A DNA stretch of 64,000 bases. It comes from Trujillonella humicola (GTDB taxonomy: Bacteria > Actinomycetota > Actinomycetes > Mycobacteriales > Geodermatophilaceae). The notes beneath the pieces were generated by a model. It was not told where the DNA came from. It saw only the letters and a program-made list of their open reading frames with translations, and made no database searches. The DNA is taken from the NCBI RefSeq assembly GCF_046233715.1, contig NZ_JBJNRJ010000021.1, positions 4,528-68,527 on the forward strand. The letters run 5' to 3'. This document shows positions 16,277 to 24,270 of this stretch, piece after piece (the first letter of the stretch is position 1; each line of letters begins with the position of its first letter). A program made the translations under genes and the position numbers.

Positions 16277-17612
16277 TCCGCCGGTCGGCGGACGCCGCCA
16301 GCGGTGTCCGGCCGAGCAGGCCGCGCTCGATGAACGCCGCCATCGTCTCGACGATCTCGGTGTCCGACACCGCCCGGCTCTGCTGCGGCAGTCCCGTCGG
16401 GATGCGCTCGAGCACGGCGACGAGGACCAGGCCGGCAACGTGCAGGTCGAGCGGATAGGGCCGCGAGATGCCGGTCAGCACGCGGGCGATCGCCGACCGC
16501 GTCGCGTGCCGGACCTCGTCGCCGAGCAGTTGGACGCGCGGATCGTCGCTGTGGCGCTCCACCCAGACCCGCAGCACCCCGGCATGCCGGCGGGAGAGCC
16601 CGATGAGCTCGTGCAGCCACACGCGCAGCTCGGCGCCTGCGTGCACGCTGTCGCCGAACCGGCCGGCGAGGGCCACCACGTCGTCGCGGGCCTCCTCGGC
16701 GAGCGCGGCGAGGACGTCGGCCTTGTCGGTGAAGTACTTGTAGAGGGTCGCCCGGGCGACTCCCGCCCCGGCCGCGACGGCGTCGACGTTGGCTCCGGCG
16801 AAGCCGCGCGCGGCGAAGATCCGTGCCGCCGAGTCCAAGAGGGCGCGGACGGTCGCCTGCGCCCGGGGGCCGAGCCGCTCGACGCGGCCGGACGGGGCCT
16901 GAACGGACGGGGCAGCGGCCGTCCAGGACTCCGGTGGCGGTGCGTCCCGCGAGCCCTGGCCGGCGAGGACGTCGGCGGGGGTGTCGGGGAACAGCACCAA
17001 CTGCAGCACCACGGCCAGGCCGTCGCTCATCACCTCGGCCGAGGGGGACCCCGTCCGGCCGGTGTGCCGCAGGTAGTTGGAGCGGTGGACGACGAGCAGG
17101 ATCGCGGCGGCGGTGTCCACCCCGTCGATGCCAGCGAACCCGGCAGCCGCGAGCCGCTCGGCGATGCGACCGGCGTAGGCGTCGACGAAGCCGGTCACCA
17201 TCGGCCGGAACGTCGTGTCGGCGGTCTGCAGGTGCTCCCACTGGGCGAACATCGTGGCGTAGCGGTCGTACACCCACGCCCACTCCCCCAGCCACCAGTG
17301 GAGGTTGTCGAAGCCCTCGGCGGTGGGGCCGAGCGGCCCGAGCCGGCGGATCAGCCGCATCAGCGCGGCGCCGCACTCCTCCAGCAGCTCGGCGAAGACC
17401 CCGTCCTTGCTCTCGAAGTACTGGTACAGCGTCGCGCGGGAGACGCCCGCGGCACGGGCCAGGTCGTCGACCGAGACGTCGTGGAGACTGCGCTCGCCGA
17501 ACTGCTCCAGGGCGACGGCGAGGATCTGCCGGCGCGTCTGCACGCCGCGGGCGCCGACGATCCGGCTGCTGGACCCGTAGCTGGGCCGGCGCAGCACCTC
17601 GTCGCTCGTCAC
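16263..17612 (-). CDS. Tandem-HTH TetR/AcrR family transcriptional regulator
   Basis: A 449-residue paralogue of the regulator at 8515, again with two TetR HTH regions in one chain: about residues 26-72 (VSRATLYQYFESK) and 253-301 (VARATLYKYFTDK). The recognition-helix region of HTH1 differs from the first paralogue by one residue, so both may read the same half-site. The middle segment DNLHWWLGEWAWVYDRYA is shared. Start is ATG 17612; the upstream 160 bases contain two operator-like sites, suggesting autoregulation. It is convergent with the ALDH operon and downstream of the minus operon that ends at 17773. A ligand such as a pathway acyl-CoA is likely but unproven. Confidence 0.85.
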   Translation of the reverse strand: MTSDEVLRRPSYGSSSRIVGARGVQTRRQILAVALEQFGERSLHDVSVDDLARAAGVSRATLYQYFESKDGVFAELLEECGAALMRLIRRLGPLGPTAEGFDNLHWWLGEWAWVYDRYATMFAQWEHLQTADTTFRPMVTGFVDAYAGRIAERLAAAGFAGIDGVDTAAAILLVVHRSNYLRHTGRTGSPSAEVMSDGLAVVLQLVLFPDTPADVLAGQGSRDAPPPESWTAAAPSVQAPSGRVERLGPRAQATVRALLDSAARIFAARGFAGANVDAVAAGAGVARATLYKYFTDKADVLAALAEEARDDVVALAGRFGDSVHAGAELRVWLHELIGLSRRHAGVLRVWVERHSDDPRVQLLGDEVRHATRSAIARVLTGISRPYPLDLHVAGLVLVAVLERIPTGLPQQSRAVSDTEIVETMAAFIERGLLGRTPLAASADRRTAAS

Positions 17613-17632
17613 CCCTCGATGCTACGGGCGCA

Positions 17633-17649
17633 TCTGACGCTCTGCGTGC
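17633..17649 (+). promoter_or_regulatory. Weak operator-like site before tetR2
   Basis: TCTGACG CTC TGCGTGC lies 20 bases upstream of the second tandem TetR start. It keeps most of the first half-site but has a poorer second half than other copies. Confidence 0.35.
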
Positions 17650-17732
17650 GCCCGCGAGCCGGTCTCCCCCGGAGGGATGTGCATGTCCGCGGGCACATCT
17701 GCCGGCACACGGCTGATCGGCGTCAGCGCGCG

Positions 17733-17749
17733 TCTGACACATCTGGCAC
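17733..17749 (+). promoter_or_regulatory. Operator-like 17-mer before tetR2
   Basis: TCTGACA CAT CTGGCAC has a perfect first half-site and a degenerate second one. It lies between the end of the ligase gene (17773) and the TetR start (17612), where only the regulator promoter is expected. Confidence 0.45.
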
Positions 17750-17772
17750 CTCGATCTGCCGGTGCCGGCCGG

Positions 17773-19308
17773 TCAGGGAGCCTCCCCCTCGAGGACCTCG
17801 GCCCGGCTCCGCAACACCGTCCTGTCGACCTTGAGCATCGACGTCAGGGGCAGGTCGTCGACGAGGACCAGCCGGTCGGGGGCCTTGTAGTCGGCCAGCC
17901 GCTCGCGCACCCAGGACCGCAGCTCGGCGAGCTCCGGGGGGTCGTCGGGGTCGGCCGGGACGACGAAGGCCACGCCGATCTCCCCGATGACCGGAGCGGG
18001 AGAGCCGACGACGGCCGCGCGCCGCACGCGAGGGTGCTCGGCGAGCACGTTCTCCACCTCCAGCGGGTGCACGTTGTAGCCGCCCCGGATGTAGAGGTCG
18101 CCCACCCGCCCCGCCAGGACCAGATCGCCGTCGGGCGTGAGCCTGCCGAGGTCACCGCTGATGAGCCATCCGTCCGCCGTCAGCGCCGCGGCGGTCGCCG
18201 CCGGGTCCCGCCAGTACCCCCGCATGACGCAGGCACCCCGGACCCGCACGCGACCGACCTCGCCGGCCCCCACGGGCTCCCCCTGCTCGTCGGTGACCGC
18301 GATCTGCACGCCCTCCTGCGGACGGCCGACGGTGCGGGCCTGCACATCCGGGGGGTCGTCGGGATCGGTCCCGGTGATCGACGGGGACTCCGTCATGGCG
18401 TAGCGGACAACCAGCGGGACGCCGATCCGCTCACGGACGGCGGTGACCAGGTCCGGGGACGCCGGCGCGGTGGCCGCGATCCCCACGCGCAGGTGCTCCA
18501 GCCGCTCGGCGGCAGGCTCCTCGAGCAGCTTGGCCCACTGCGTGGGGACGCCGCCGACGACGGTGATCCGCTCGTCGCGCATGACGGCCGCCATCTCCCG
18601 CGCCGACCACGGCACCGGGGAGATCACCACCGCGGTTCCCCAGACCAGCTGGTCCCACAGCTTCGCCATGTAGCCGGCGTGGGCGAACGGCGTGGCAACG
18701 AGACGCCGGTCGTAGGGAGCGCTCATGACCCCGGACGACCGCGCGCCCGCGGCGAGGTTGCCGACGTCGAACCATGCGCCCTTGGGCAGTCCCGTGGTCC
18801 CGCTCGTCCAGATGATCACGACCGGGTCGGTCGGCGCCGGGGACGGGCGGGCCGGCCCCAGCCCGGGATGGCGGTACGTCGTCGGCAACTCGGCGCGGTC
18901 GAGGACCGGGATCCCAGGAGGCCCCTCGGGCAGCCCCGCGGCGCCGTCCCGGATCAGCAGCGCCGGGCCGGCGCGGTCGAGGACCGCGGCCACCTCCCGG
19001 GGACCGAGCCGCGTGTTCAGCCCGGTGGTGACGGCACCGAGCCGGGCCAGGGCGGCGTAGCAGACGGCGTAGTCGACGGACGACGGGAGCATCAGCGCCA
19101 CGACGTCCCCGGCCGCGATCCCGCGCTCGGCCAGCGCGCCCGCGAGGGCATCGGAGGTCCGGTCCCACTCGGCGAAGCCGATCCGGGGGCCGTTCGGCTC
19201 GACATACGCGTCCCGGTCGCCGTGCACCCGCGCCGCGGCCCGCAGCAGGGCGTCCACGGTGGCGAACTCCCCGCGCAGGGGCGGCTCCGGGCGGGCGGCC
19301 GGGGTCAC
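17773..19308 (-). CDS. AMP-dependent acyl-CoA ligase
   Basis: A 511-residue member of the ANL superfamily that activates a carboxylic acid to its CoA thioester via an acyl-adenylate. The P-loop IIWTSGTTGLPKG lies at about 165-177, the adenylate motif as YAMTESPSITG, the hinge as LVLAGRVGDLYIRGGYNV, and a C-terminal lysine in SMLKVDR, where the usual Gly before Lys is missing. GTG start overlaps the thiolase stop by 4 bp (GTGA). It is the last gene of the seven-gene minus operon from 25157, so it probably activates a pathway intermediate. Substrate not predictable. Confidence 0.85.
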   Translation of the reverse strand: MTPAARPEPPLRGEFATVDALLRAAARVHGDRDAYVEPNGPRIGFAEWDRTSDALAGALAERGIAAGDVVALMLPSSVDYAVCYAALARLGAVTTGLNTRLGPREVAAVLDRAGPALLIRDGAAGLPEGPPGIPVLDRAELPTTYRHPGLGPARPSPAPTDPVVIIWTSGTTGLPKGAWFDVGNLAAGARSSGVMSAPYDRRLVATPFAHAGYMAKLWDQLVWGTAVVISPVPWSAREMAAVMRDERITVVGGVPTQWAKLLEEPAAERLEHLRVGIAATAPASPDLVTAVRERIGVPLVVRYAMTESPSITGTDPDDPPDVQARTVGRPQEGVQIAVTDEQGEPVGAGEVGRVRVRGACVMRGYWRDPAATAAALTADGWLISGDLGRLTPDGDLVLAGRVGDLYIRGGYNVHPLEVENVLAEHPRVRRAAVVGSPAPVIGEIGVAFVVPADPDDPPELAELRSWVRERLADYKAPDRLVLVDDLPLTSMLKVDRTVLRSRAEVLEGEAP

Positions 19309-20465
19309 GGCCGGTCGGTGCCGAGGATCAGCGTGCCGCTGGAGCAGAACCAGCCGCCGGTGCCGCTGACGCACGCGAGTTCGGCGTCGGGGACCTGCCG
19401 CGGCCCGCACTCCCCGCGCAGCTGCCGCACCGCCTCGACCACCAGGAACAGCCCGCGCTGCCCCGGGTGGATCGCGGAGAGCCCGCCGCCGTCGGTGTTG
19501 GTGGGCAGCGCGCCGCCCAGGCGCAGGCGGCCGTCGGCGACGAACGGGCCGCCCTCCCCCTTCTTGCAGAAGCCGAGGTCCTCCATCGTCATGAGGAGCA
19601 TGTAGGTGAAGGCGTCGTAGACCTCGCACACGTCGATGTCCTCCGGGCGGACCCCGGCGCGCTGGAAGGCCAGGGGGCCGGTGACCGACGCCGGGCCGGT
19701 GGTGAGGTCCTCCCACTGGCTCGTGGACACGTGCGAGACGTTCTCGGCCGCGCCGAGGACGTGCACCGGCGTACCGGGCAGGTCCCGGGCCCGCTCCTCC
19801 GAGACGATCACCGCCGCCGCCCCGCCGTCCGAGCGGATGCAGCAGTGCAGCTTGGTGAAGGGATCGGCGATCATCCGGCCCGCCAGGACCTCCTCGACGG
19901 TGATCGGGTCCCGGTAGGCGGCCTCCGGGTTGTCGGCCGCGTTGAACCGCGCCGACACCGCGACCTCGGCCAGCTGCTCGATCGTCGTCCCGTACTCGTG
20001 CATGTGGCGGCGGGCGGCCATCGCGTACTTCGCGATGAGGGTGTGCCCGTACGGCGCCTCCCACTGCAACGGGCCCCGGCTGCCCCAGTTGAGGTTGGCC
20101 GTCCGCAGCCCGCGGCGCAGGTCCGACTTCGCCGTCGACCCGTACGTCAGCAGGACCACGTCCGCACGACCGGCGGCGATGGCGTCCGCCGCGTGGGCCA
20201 CCATGACCTCCCACGACGCCCCGCCGACCGCCGTCGAGTCGATCCAGCGCGGTCGCAGCCCGAGGTACTCCCCCACGTCGATGGGCGGCAGGGTCCCCAG
20301 GCCGGTCGAGCCCAGGCCGTCCACCTCCGCCGGTGAGATGCCGGCGTCGGCGAGGGCACGCCTCGACGCCTGGGCGATGAGCCCGTACGGGTTGGTGGCC
20401 ACCGGCCCCGGGTCGGCCAGGGCGACACCGGCGATGACGGCGCCGCGGCCCCGAGGCGCGGTCAC
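19305..20465 (-). CDS. Thiolase-fold protein lacking the nucleophilic cysteine (Ltp2-like)
   Basis: A 386-residue SCP-x/lipid-transfer type thiolase homologue. The position of the acylated cysteine reads VGGASW (81-85) with no Cys, and the usual His motif (HDAF) reads EVYDAF with Tyr283. Both features are shared with the steroid aldolase Ltp2, in which tyrosines, not cysteine, serve retro-aldol cleavage with a DUF35 partner. The Gly-rich C-terminal loop reads ACVSGTGGW. GTG 20465 overlaps the ACAD stop by 4 bp. There is no adjacent DUF35 gene; the one at 14894 is a candidate. I infer a retro-aldolase for side-chain removal; true thiolase activity looks unlikely. Confidence 0.8.
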   Translation of the reverse strand: MTAPRGRGAVIAGVALADPGPVATNPYGLIAQASRRALADAGISPAEVDGLGSTGLGTLPPIDVGEYLGLRPRWIDSTAVGGASWEVMVAHAADAIAAGRADVVLLTYGSTAKSDLRRGLRTANLNWGSRGPLQWEAPYGHTLIAKYAMAARRHMHEYGTTIEQLAEVAVSARFNAADNPEAAYRDPITVEEVLAGRMIADPFTKLHCCIRSDGGAAAVIVSEERARDLPGTPVHVLGAAENVSHVSTSQWEDLTTGPASVTGPLAFQRAGVRPEDIDVCEVYDAFTYMLLMTMEDLGFCKKGEGGPFVADGRLRLGGALPTNTDGGGLSAIHPGQRGLFLVVEAVRQLRGECGPRQVPDAELACVSGTGGWFCSSGTLILGTDRP

Positions 20466-21487
20466 TGGGCCGGCTCCTGCTGGAGGAGGGCGGCGAGGTG
20501 GTCGGCCGGACGACCGAAGAGCAGATCCAGCACGTGGGCTCGTTTCAGGTAGAGGTGGGCGTCGTGCTCGTAGGTGAACCCCATGCCGCCGTGGATCTGG
20601 ATGTTGGCGGCGGCACCGTCGATCGCCGCCCGCGCGGCCACGATCTTGGCAGCGAGGACCTGAAACTCCCGGTCGGCCCGGCCCGAGTCGAGGGCGACGG
20701 CTCCGAAGGCGGTCTGGGACAGCGCCGCCTCGGCGGCCACGGCCATGTCCGCACAGCGGTGCTTGATCGCCTGGTTCACCCCGATGGGCCGGCCGAACTG
20801 CACCCGGGTCTTCGCGTGCTCGCTGGACTGGTCGCGGACGGCCTCGGCAATGCCGACCAGCACCGCGGACACCAGGACCAGCGCCCGCAGGCGCAGCGGC
20901 TCCTCGTCCGCCGGCAGCCAGCACAGGACCGGGGCCGAGTCCACGACGGCGGAGGCCAGCCGCGTCCCGGGGTCGATGCTGGGCAGCGGGGTCAGCTCGC
21001 CCAGCGCCGCGACGTCCACCAGGCCCGCGCCCTGCTCGCCGATGACGAGCACGAACGCGGCGCCGGAGGGGTCGAACACGTCGAGCCGTCCGGCCAGCGC
21101 CGTCGGCCCGACCGAGCCGTCGCGGAGCTCTCCGAGCGCCACCGCGGCGGAGCCCTCGACCATCCGGTGGGCGAGGTCGAGTGACCCGGCGAGGACGGCG
21201 AGGCGGGCGCCCAGTGCGGTCGGCAGGAACGGGCCGGGGACCAGACCGCGCCCGATCTCACGGAAGACCAGGACCTCGTCGTCCAGGCCCAGGCCCGAGC
21301 CGCCGACGTCCTCGGGCAGGGAGATGCCGAGCAGGCCCAACTCCGCGCCGGCGAGCCAGGTCGCGGGGTCCAGGACGGCGGGGTCGTCGCGACGGAGCCG
21401 GATGACGGCGGGCGGCACCTGCTCGGCGAAGAACTGGCGTGCCGCGGCCACCAGTTCCAGTTGGTCGGGCGAGGGGAGGAGATCCAC
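20462..21487 (-). CDS. Acyl-CoA dehydrogenase-like subunit (short form)
   Basis: A 341-residue acyl-CoA dehydrogenase homologue, shorter than the usual 380-400. The N-terminal helical domain (DQLELVAAARQFF) and the C-terminal IHGGMGFTYEHDAHLYLKRA are recognisable, but the canonical catalytic-Glu motif (EGT) near the C-terminus is absent (LLFGRPADH). It stands next to a second ACAD at 21511, 23 bases upstream. This pairing is typical of heterotetrameric alpha2beta2 enzymes of the ChsE type that oxidise short side chains on cyclic acyl-CoAs. GTG 21487 as start is supported by GGGGAGGAG nearby, though that sequence falls at the gene start, so the exact start is uncertain. Confidence 0.8.
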   Translation of the reverse strand: MDLLPSPDQLELVAAARQFFAEQVPPAVIRLRRDDPAVLDPATWLAGAELGLLGISLPEDVGGSGLGLDDEVLVFREIGRGLVPGPFLPTALGARLAVLAGSLDLAHRMVEGSAAVALGELRDGSVGPTALAGRLDVFDPSGAAFVLVIGEQGAGLVDVAALGELTPLPSIDPGTRLASAVVDSAPVLCWLPADEEPLRLRALVLVSAVLVGIAEAVRDQSSEHAKTRVQFGRPIGVNQAIKHRCADMAVAAEAALSQTAFGAVALDSGRADREFQVLAAKIVAARAAIDGAAANIQIHGGMGFTYEHDAHLYLKRAHVLDLLFGRPADHLAALLQQEPAQ

Positions 21488-21510
21488 GGGGGTCGGTCCG
21501 TTCCGGGTCG

Positions 21511-22686
21511 TCAGCGGGGCAGGCCGAGGACGCGGTCGCCGATGATGTTGCGCTGGACCTCCGACGTACCACCGCCGATCGACTGCGAGAAGGAGTAGAA
21601 GTAGTTGCCCGTCCACCCGCCGTGCGGGACCCAGCGGGAGACGAAGCGCAGGCCGTCGGCGCCCAGCACGTCCATGGCGAGCCGGCCGACCTCCTTGGCC
21701 ACCTCGGCGTAGTAGAGCTTGAGCATGGATCCCTCGGGCCCCGGCGTGTCCGTGCGCAGGTTGCGGCAGACGCCGGCGTAGGTCATCGCCCGCAGGGCGG
21801 CGACCTCGGCGCGGGCGTTCGCCAGCCGCCGGGCGATCTCGTCGTCGGCGATGGCCGGACGGCGACCGTCGGGCCCCACGTGCTCGCGGGCGGCGTCGAT
21901 GAGCTTCTCGACCGTGGTGGCCAGGCGCACCTGCTGGGCGGTGAACGCCGTGCCCCGCTCGAAGGACAGGGTCGACATGGCGACCCGCCACCCGTCGTCG
22001 ACGTCGCCCACCACGTTGGCCAGCGGGATGTGGACCTCGTCGTAGAAGACCTCGCAGAACTCCGCGCCCCCCTCGATCGTCTCGATCGGCCGGACGTCGA
22101 TGCCCGGGGTGTCCATGTCGCAGATGACCCAGGTGATCCCCTGGTGCTTGGAGTCCCCGCGCGTCGTCCGGACCAGCAGCTCCTGGTGGTCGGCGATGTT
22201 CGCGAAGCTGGTCCAGATCTTCTGGCCGGTGACCACGAGGTCCTCGCCGTCGATCACCGCGCGGGTGGAGAGGGCCGCCAGGTCGGACCCGGCTCCGGGC
22301 TCGGAGAAACCCTGGCACCAGACCACCTCGCCGCGCAGGATCCGCGGCAGGTGGTGGTCGCGCTGCTCCTCGGTGGCGCGGGTCATCAACGTGGGCCCGG
22401 CGTGGCTCAGGCCGACGAAGCACGCGTCGATCCCGGGAAGCCCGGCGCGCGCGTACTCCTCGTACCAGATGAGCTGCTGGACCAGCGTCAGGCCGCGCCC
22501 GCCGTACTGCTCGGGCCACGCGATGCCGGCCCAGCCGCCCTCCCACTGGGTGCGCTGCCAGGAGAGGTCGAACTCGCGCATGGCGGCGGGGTCCTCCGGC
22601 CGCTGCTCGCGCGGGGCGTGCTCGGCCAGCCAGGTGCACACCTCGTCGCGGAACTGCACCTGCTCGGCGGTGAAGTCCAGGTCCAT
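21511..22686 (-). CDS. Acyl-CoA dehydrogenase subunit
   Basis: A 391-residue flavin acyl-CoA dehydrogenase, introducing a 2,3-double bond into an acyl-CoA with electrons passed to ETF. WCQGFSEPGAGSDLA is the FAD/substrate loop, and the last region reads IGGGTSEVQRN, where the base position of classical enzymes (EGTSE) carries Gly. The acid/base residue may lie elsewhere, as in long-chain and ChsE-type enzymes, or come from the partner. The partner is probably the short ACAD at 20462. It follows the HpaI gene by 13 bases with AGGAC before the ATG. Confidence 0.85.
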   Translation of the reverse strand: MDLDFTAEQVQFRDEVCTWLAEHAPREQRPEDPAAMREFDLSWQRTQWEGGWAGIAWPEQYGGRGLTLVQQLIWYEEYARAGLPGIDACFVGLSHAGPTLMTRATEEQRDHHLPRILRGEVVWCQGFSEPGAGSDLAALSTRAVIDGEDLVVTGQKIWTSFANIADHQELLVRTTRGDSKHQGITWVICDMDTPGIDVRPIETIEGGAEFCEVFYDEVHIPLANVVGDVDDGWRVAMSTLSFERGTAFTAQQVRLATTVEKLIDAAREHVGPDGRRPAIADDEIARRLANARAEVAALRAMTYAGVCRNLRTDTPGPEGSMLKLYYAEVAKEVGRLAMDVLGADGLRFVSRWVPHGGWTGNYFYSFSQSIGGGTSEVQRNIIGDRVLGLPR

Positions 22687-22699
22687 GGGTCCTCCAGGG

Positions 22700-23455
22700 T
22701 CAGGAGCGGTACCGGGCGGCGAGTTCCTCGCTGCCCCGGGCGAGCAGGAGGACGTCAGCGCCGACGAGGACGAGGCGGGCGCCGAGGTCCAGGTAGCGGC
22801 GGGCGAGCGGTTCGGCGAAGGCGTTGACGCCCACGGTCGTGCCGGCGGCTACGACGGTGGCGATCGCCGCCTCGACGGCCGCGACGACGTCGGGGTGGTC
22901 GGGCCGGCCGAGGTGGCCCAGGGACGCGGCGAGGTCCGCCGGCCCCAGGAACACCGCGTCGACGCCGTCGACCGCAGCGATCTCGGGCAGCGCGTCCAGC
23001 CCCGCCCGGGACTCGACCTGCACGGTGACCGTCAGCTGCGCGGCCGCGGTGTGCAGGTAGCCCTCCGTGCGGTTCCAGCGGGAGGCCCGGGCGATCGCGC
23101 TGCCCACCCCCCGGATGCCCTCGGGGGGGTAGCGGGTCGCCGCGACGACGTCCCGGGCCTGCGCGGCGGACTCCACCATCGGCACCATCAGGTCCTGCAC
23201 ACCGATGTCGAGCAGCTGCTTGATCACCACCGGGTCGCCCGAGGGGGGACGGACGACGACGGGGATCCCGGAGGCCGCGGCGGCCTGCAGCTGCGGGAGC
23301 ACGGTCGTCAGGTCGTTGGGCGCGTGCTCGCAGTCGACGAGCAACCAGTCCAGGCCGCCGCCGGCGCAGATCTCGGCGACGTACGCGCTGCCCGACACGA
23401 CCCACATGCCGATCAGCCGGCCGTCCCCGGCCAGGCGTTCCCGCAGGCCGGTCAC
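22700..23455 (-). CDS. hpaI: HpaI-type class II aldolase (4-hydroxy-2-oxo-heptanedioate aldolase)
   Basis: A 251-residue HpcH/HpaI aldolase that splits a 4-hydroxy-2-oxo acid into pyruvate and an aldehyde using a divalent metal. It follows E. coli HpaI closely: LDWLLVDCEHAPND, VVRPPSGDPVVIKQLLD, ATRYPPEGIRGVGSA and the metal-site segment VQVESRAG...FLGPADL. GTG 23455 overlaps the hpaH stop by 4 bp. Together with HpaH and the hydrolase it forms a meta-cleavage lower pathway. For the homoprotocatechuate pathway the products would be pyruvate and succinic semialdehyde; the substrate here may be longer or different. Confidence 0.85.
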   Translation of the reverse strand: MTGLRERLAGDGRLIGMWVVSGSAYVAEICAGGGLDWLLVDCEHAPNDLTTVLPQLQAAAASGIPVVVRPPSGDPVVIKQLLDIGVQDLMVPMVESAAQARDVVAATRYPPEGIRGVGSAIARASRWNRTEGYLHTAAAQLTVTVQVESRAGLDALPEIAAVDGVDAVFLGPADLAASLGHLGRPDHPDVVAAVEAAIATVVAAGTTVGVNAFAEPLARRYLDLGARLVLVGADVLLLARGSEELAARYRS

Positions 23456-24270
23456 GAGCCGGCCCGGACGAAGCGGCACCCGAGGGAACCGAGCGGGCCG
23501 AAGTCGGCGGTGAAGAGATCCCCGTCGGCCGCCGGCACCGGCCGGGTGAAGGAGCCGGCCAGGATCACCTGGCCGGCCTCCAGCGTCACGCCGTGGGCAC
23601 CCAGGCGGTTGGTCAGCCAGGCGACGCCGTTGGCCGGGTGGTTCAGCACGGCGGCGGCGACGCCGGACTCCTCGATCTGGCCGTTGCGGTACAGCAGCGC
23701 GCAGACCCAGCGCAGGTCGACGTCGAACGGGCGGACCGGCCGGCCGCCGAGCACGAGGCCGGCGTCCGCCGCGTTGTCGGCGATCGTGTCGACGATCGTC
23801 CGCAGGTGCCCGGTCTCCGGGTCCCTCATCTGCACCCGGGCGTCGAGGATCTCCAGCGCGGGGGTCACGTACTCGACGGCACCGAGGACGTCGAACAGGG
23901 TCACGCCCGGGCCCTTGAGGGGGCGGCCCAGCACGAAGGCGAGCTCCACCTCGACCCGCGGGAAGATGAACCGGTCGTGCGGCACCGTGCCGCCGTCGTC
24001 GAAGACCATGTCGTCGTACAGCGCGCCGTAGTCGGGCTCGCTGATCGACAGCGCCTGCTGCATGACCCGCGAGGTCAGGCCGATCTTGCGCCCCACGACG
24101 GTGCGCCCCGCCGCGACCTTGGACCGCACCCACGCGTGCTGAACGGCGTAGGCGTCCTCGATCGTCATGTCCGGGTACTGCAGCGACAGCTGCCGGATCG
24201 GCACCCGCGTGCGCTCCGCCTCGTCGAGGCGGGCGACGGCGTCGGCGACGGCCGCCTCGTCCAGTGTCAC
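23452..24270 (-). CDS. hpaH: HpaH-type 2-oxo-hept-3-ene-1,7-dioate hydratase
   Basis: A 272-residue fumarylacetoacetate-hydrolase-fold hydratase. It follows E. coli HpaH along its whole length: SLQYPDMTIEDAYAVQ, GRKIGLTS, RVEVELAFVLGRPLKGP, PALEILDARV, VLNHPANGVAWL and AGSFTRPVPA. The enzyme adds water to a 2-oxo-alkenoate formed after meta ring cleavage, giving the substrate of the HpaI aldolase. The metal ligands are the glutamates of the VEVELAFV strand and an Asp further on. GTG 24270 overlaps the hydrolase stop by 4 bp. MhpD-type hydratases are alternative names, but the match to HpaH is closer. Confidence 0.85.
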   Translation of the reverse strand: MTLDEAAVADAVARLDEAERTRVPIRQLSLQYPDMTIEDAYAVQHAWVRSKVAAGRTVVGRKIGLTSRVMQQALSISEPDYGALYDDMVFDDGGTVPHDRFIFPRVEVELAFVLGRPLKGPGVTLFDVLGAVEYVTPALEILDARVQMRDPETGHLRTIVDTIADNAADAGLVLGGRPVRPFDVDLRWVCALLYRNGQIEESGVAAAVLNHPANGVAWLTNRLGAHGVTLEAGQVILAGSFTRPVPAADGDLFTADFGPLGSLGCRFVRAGS

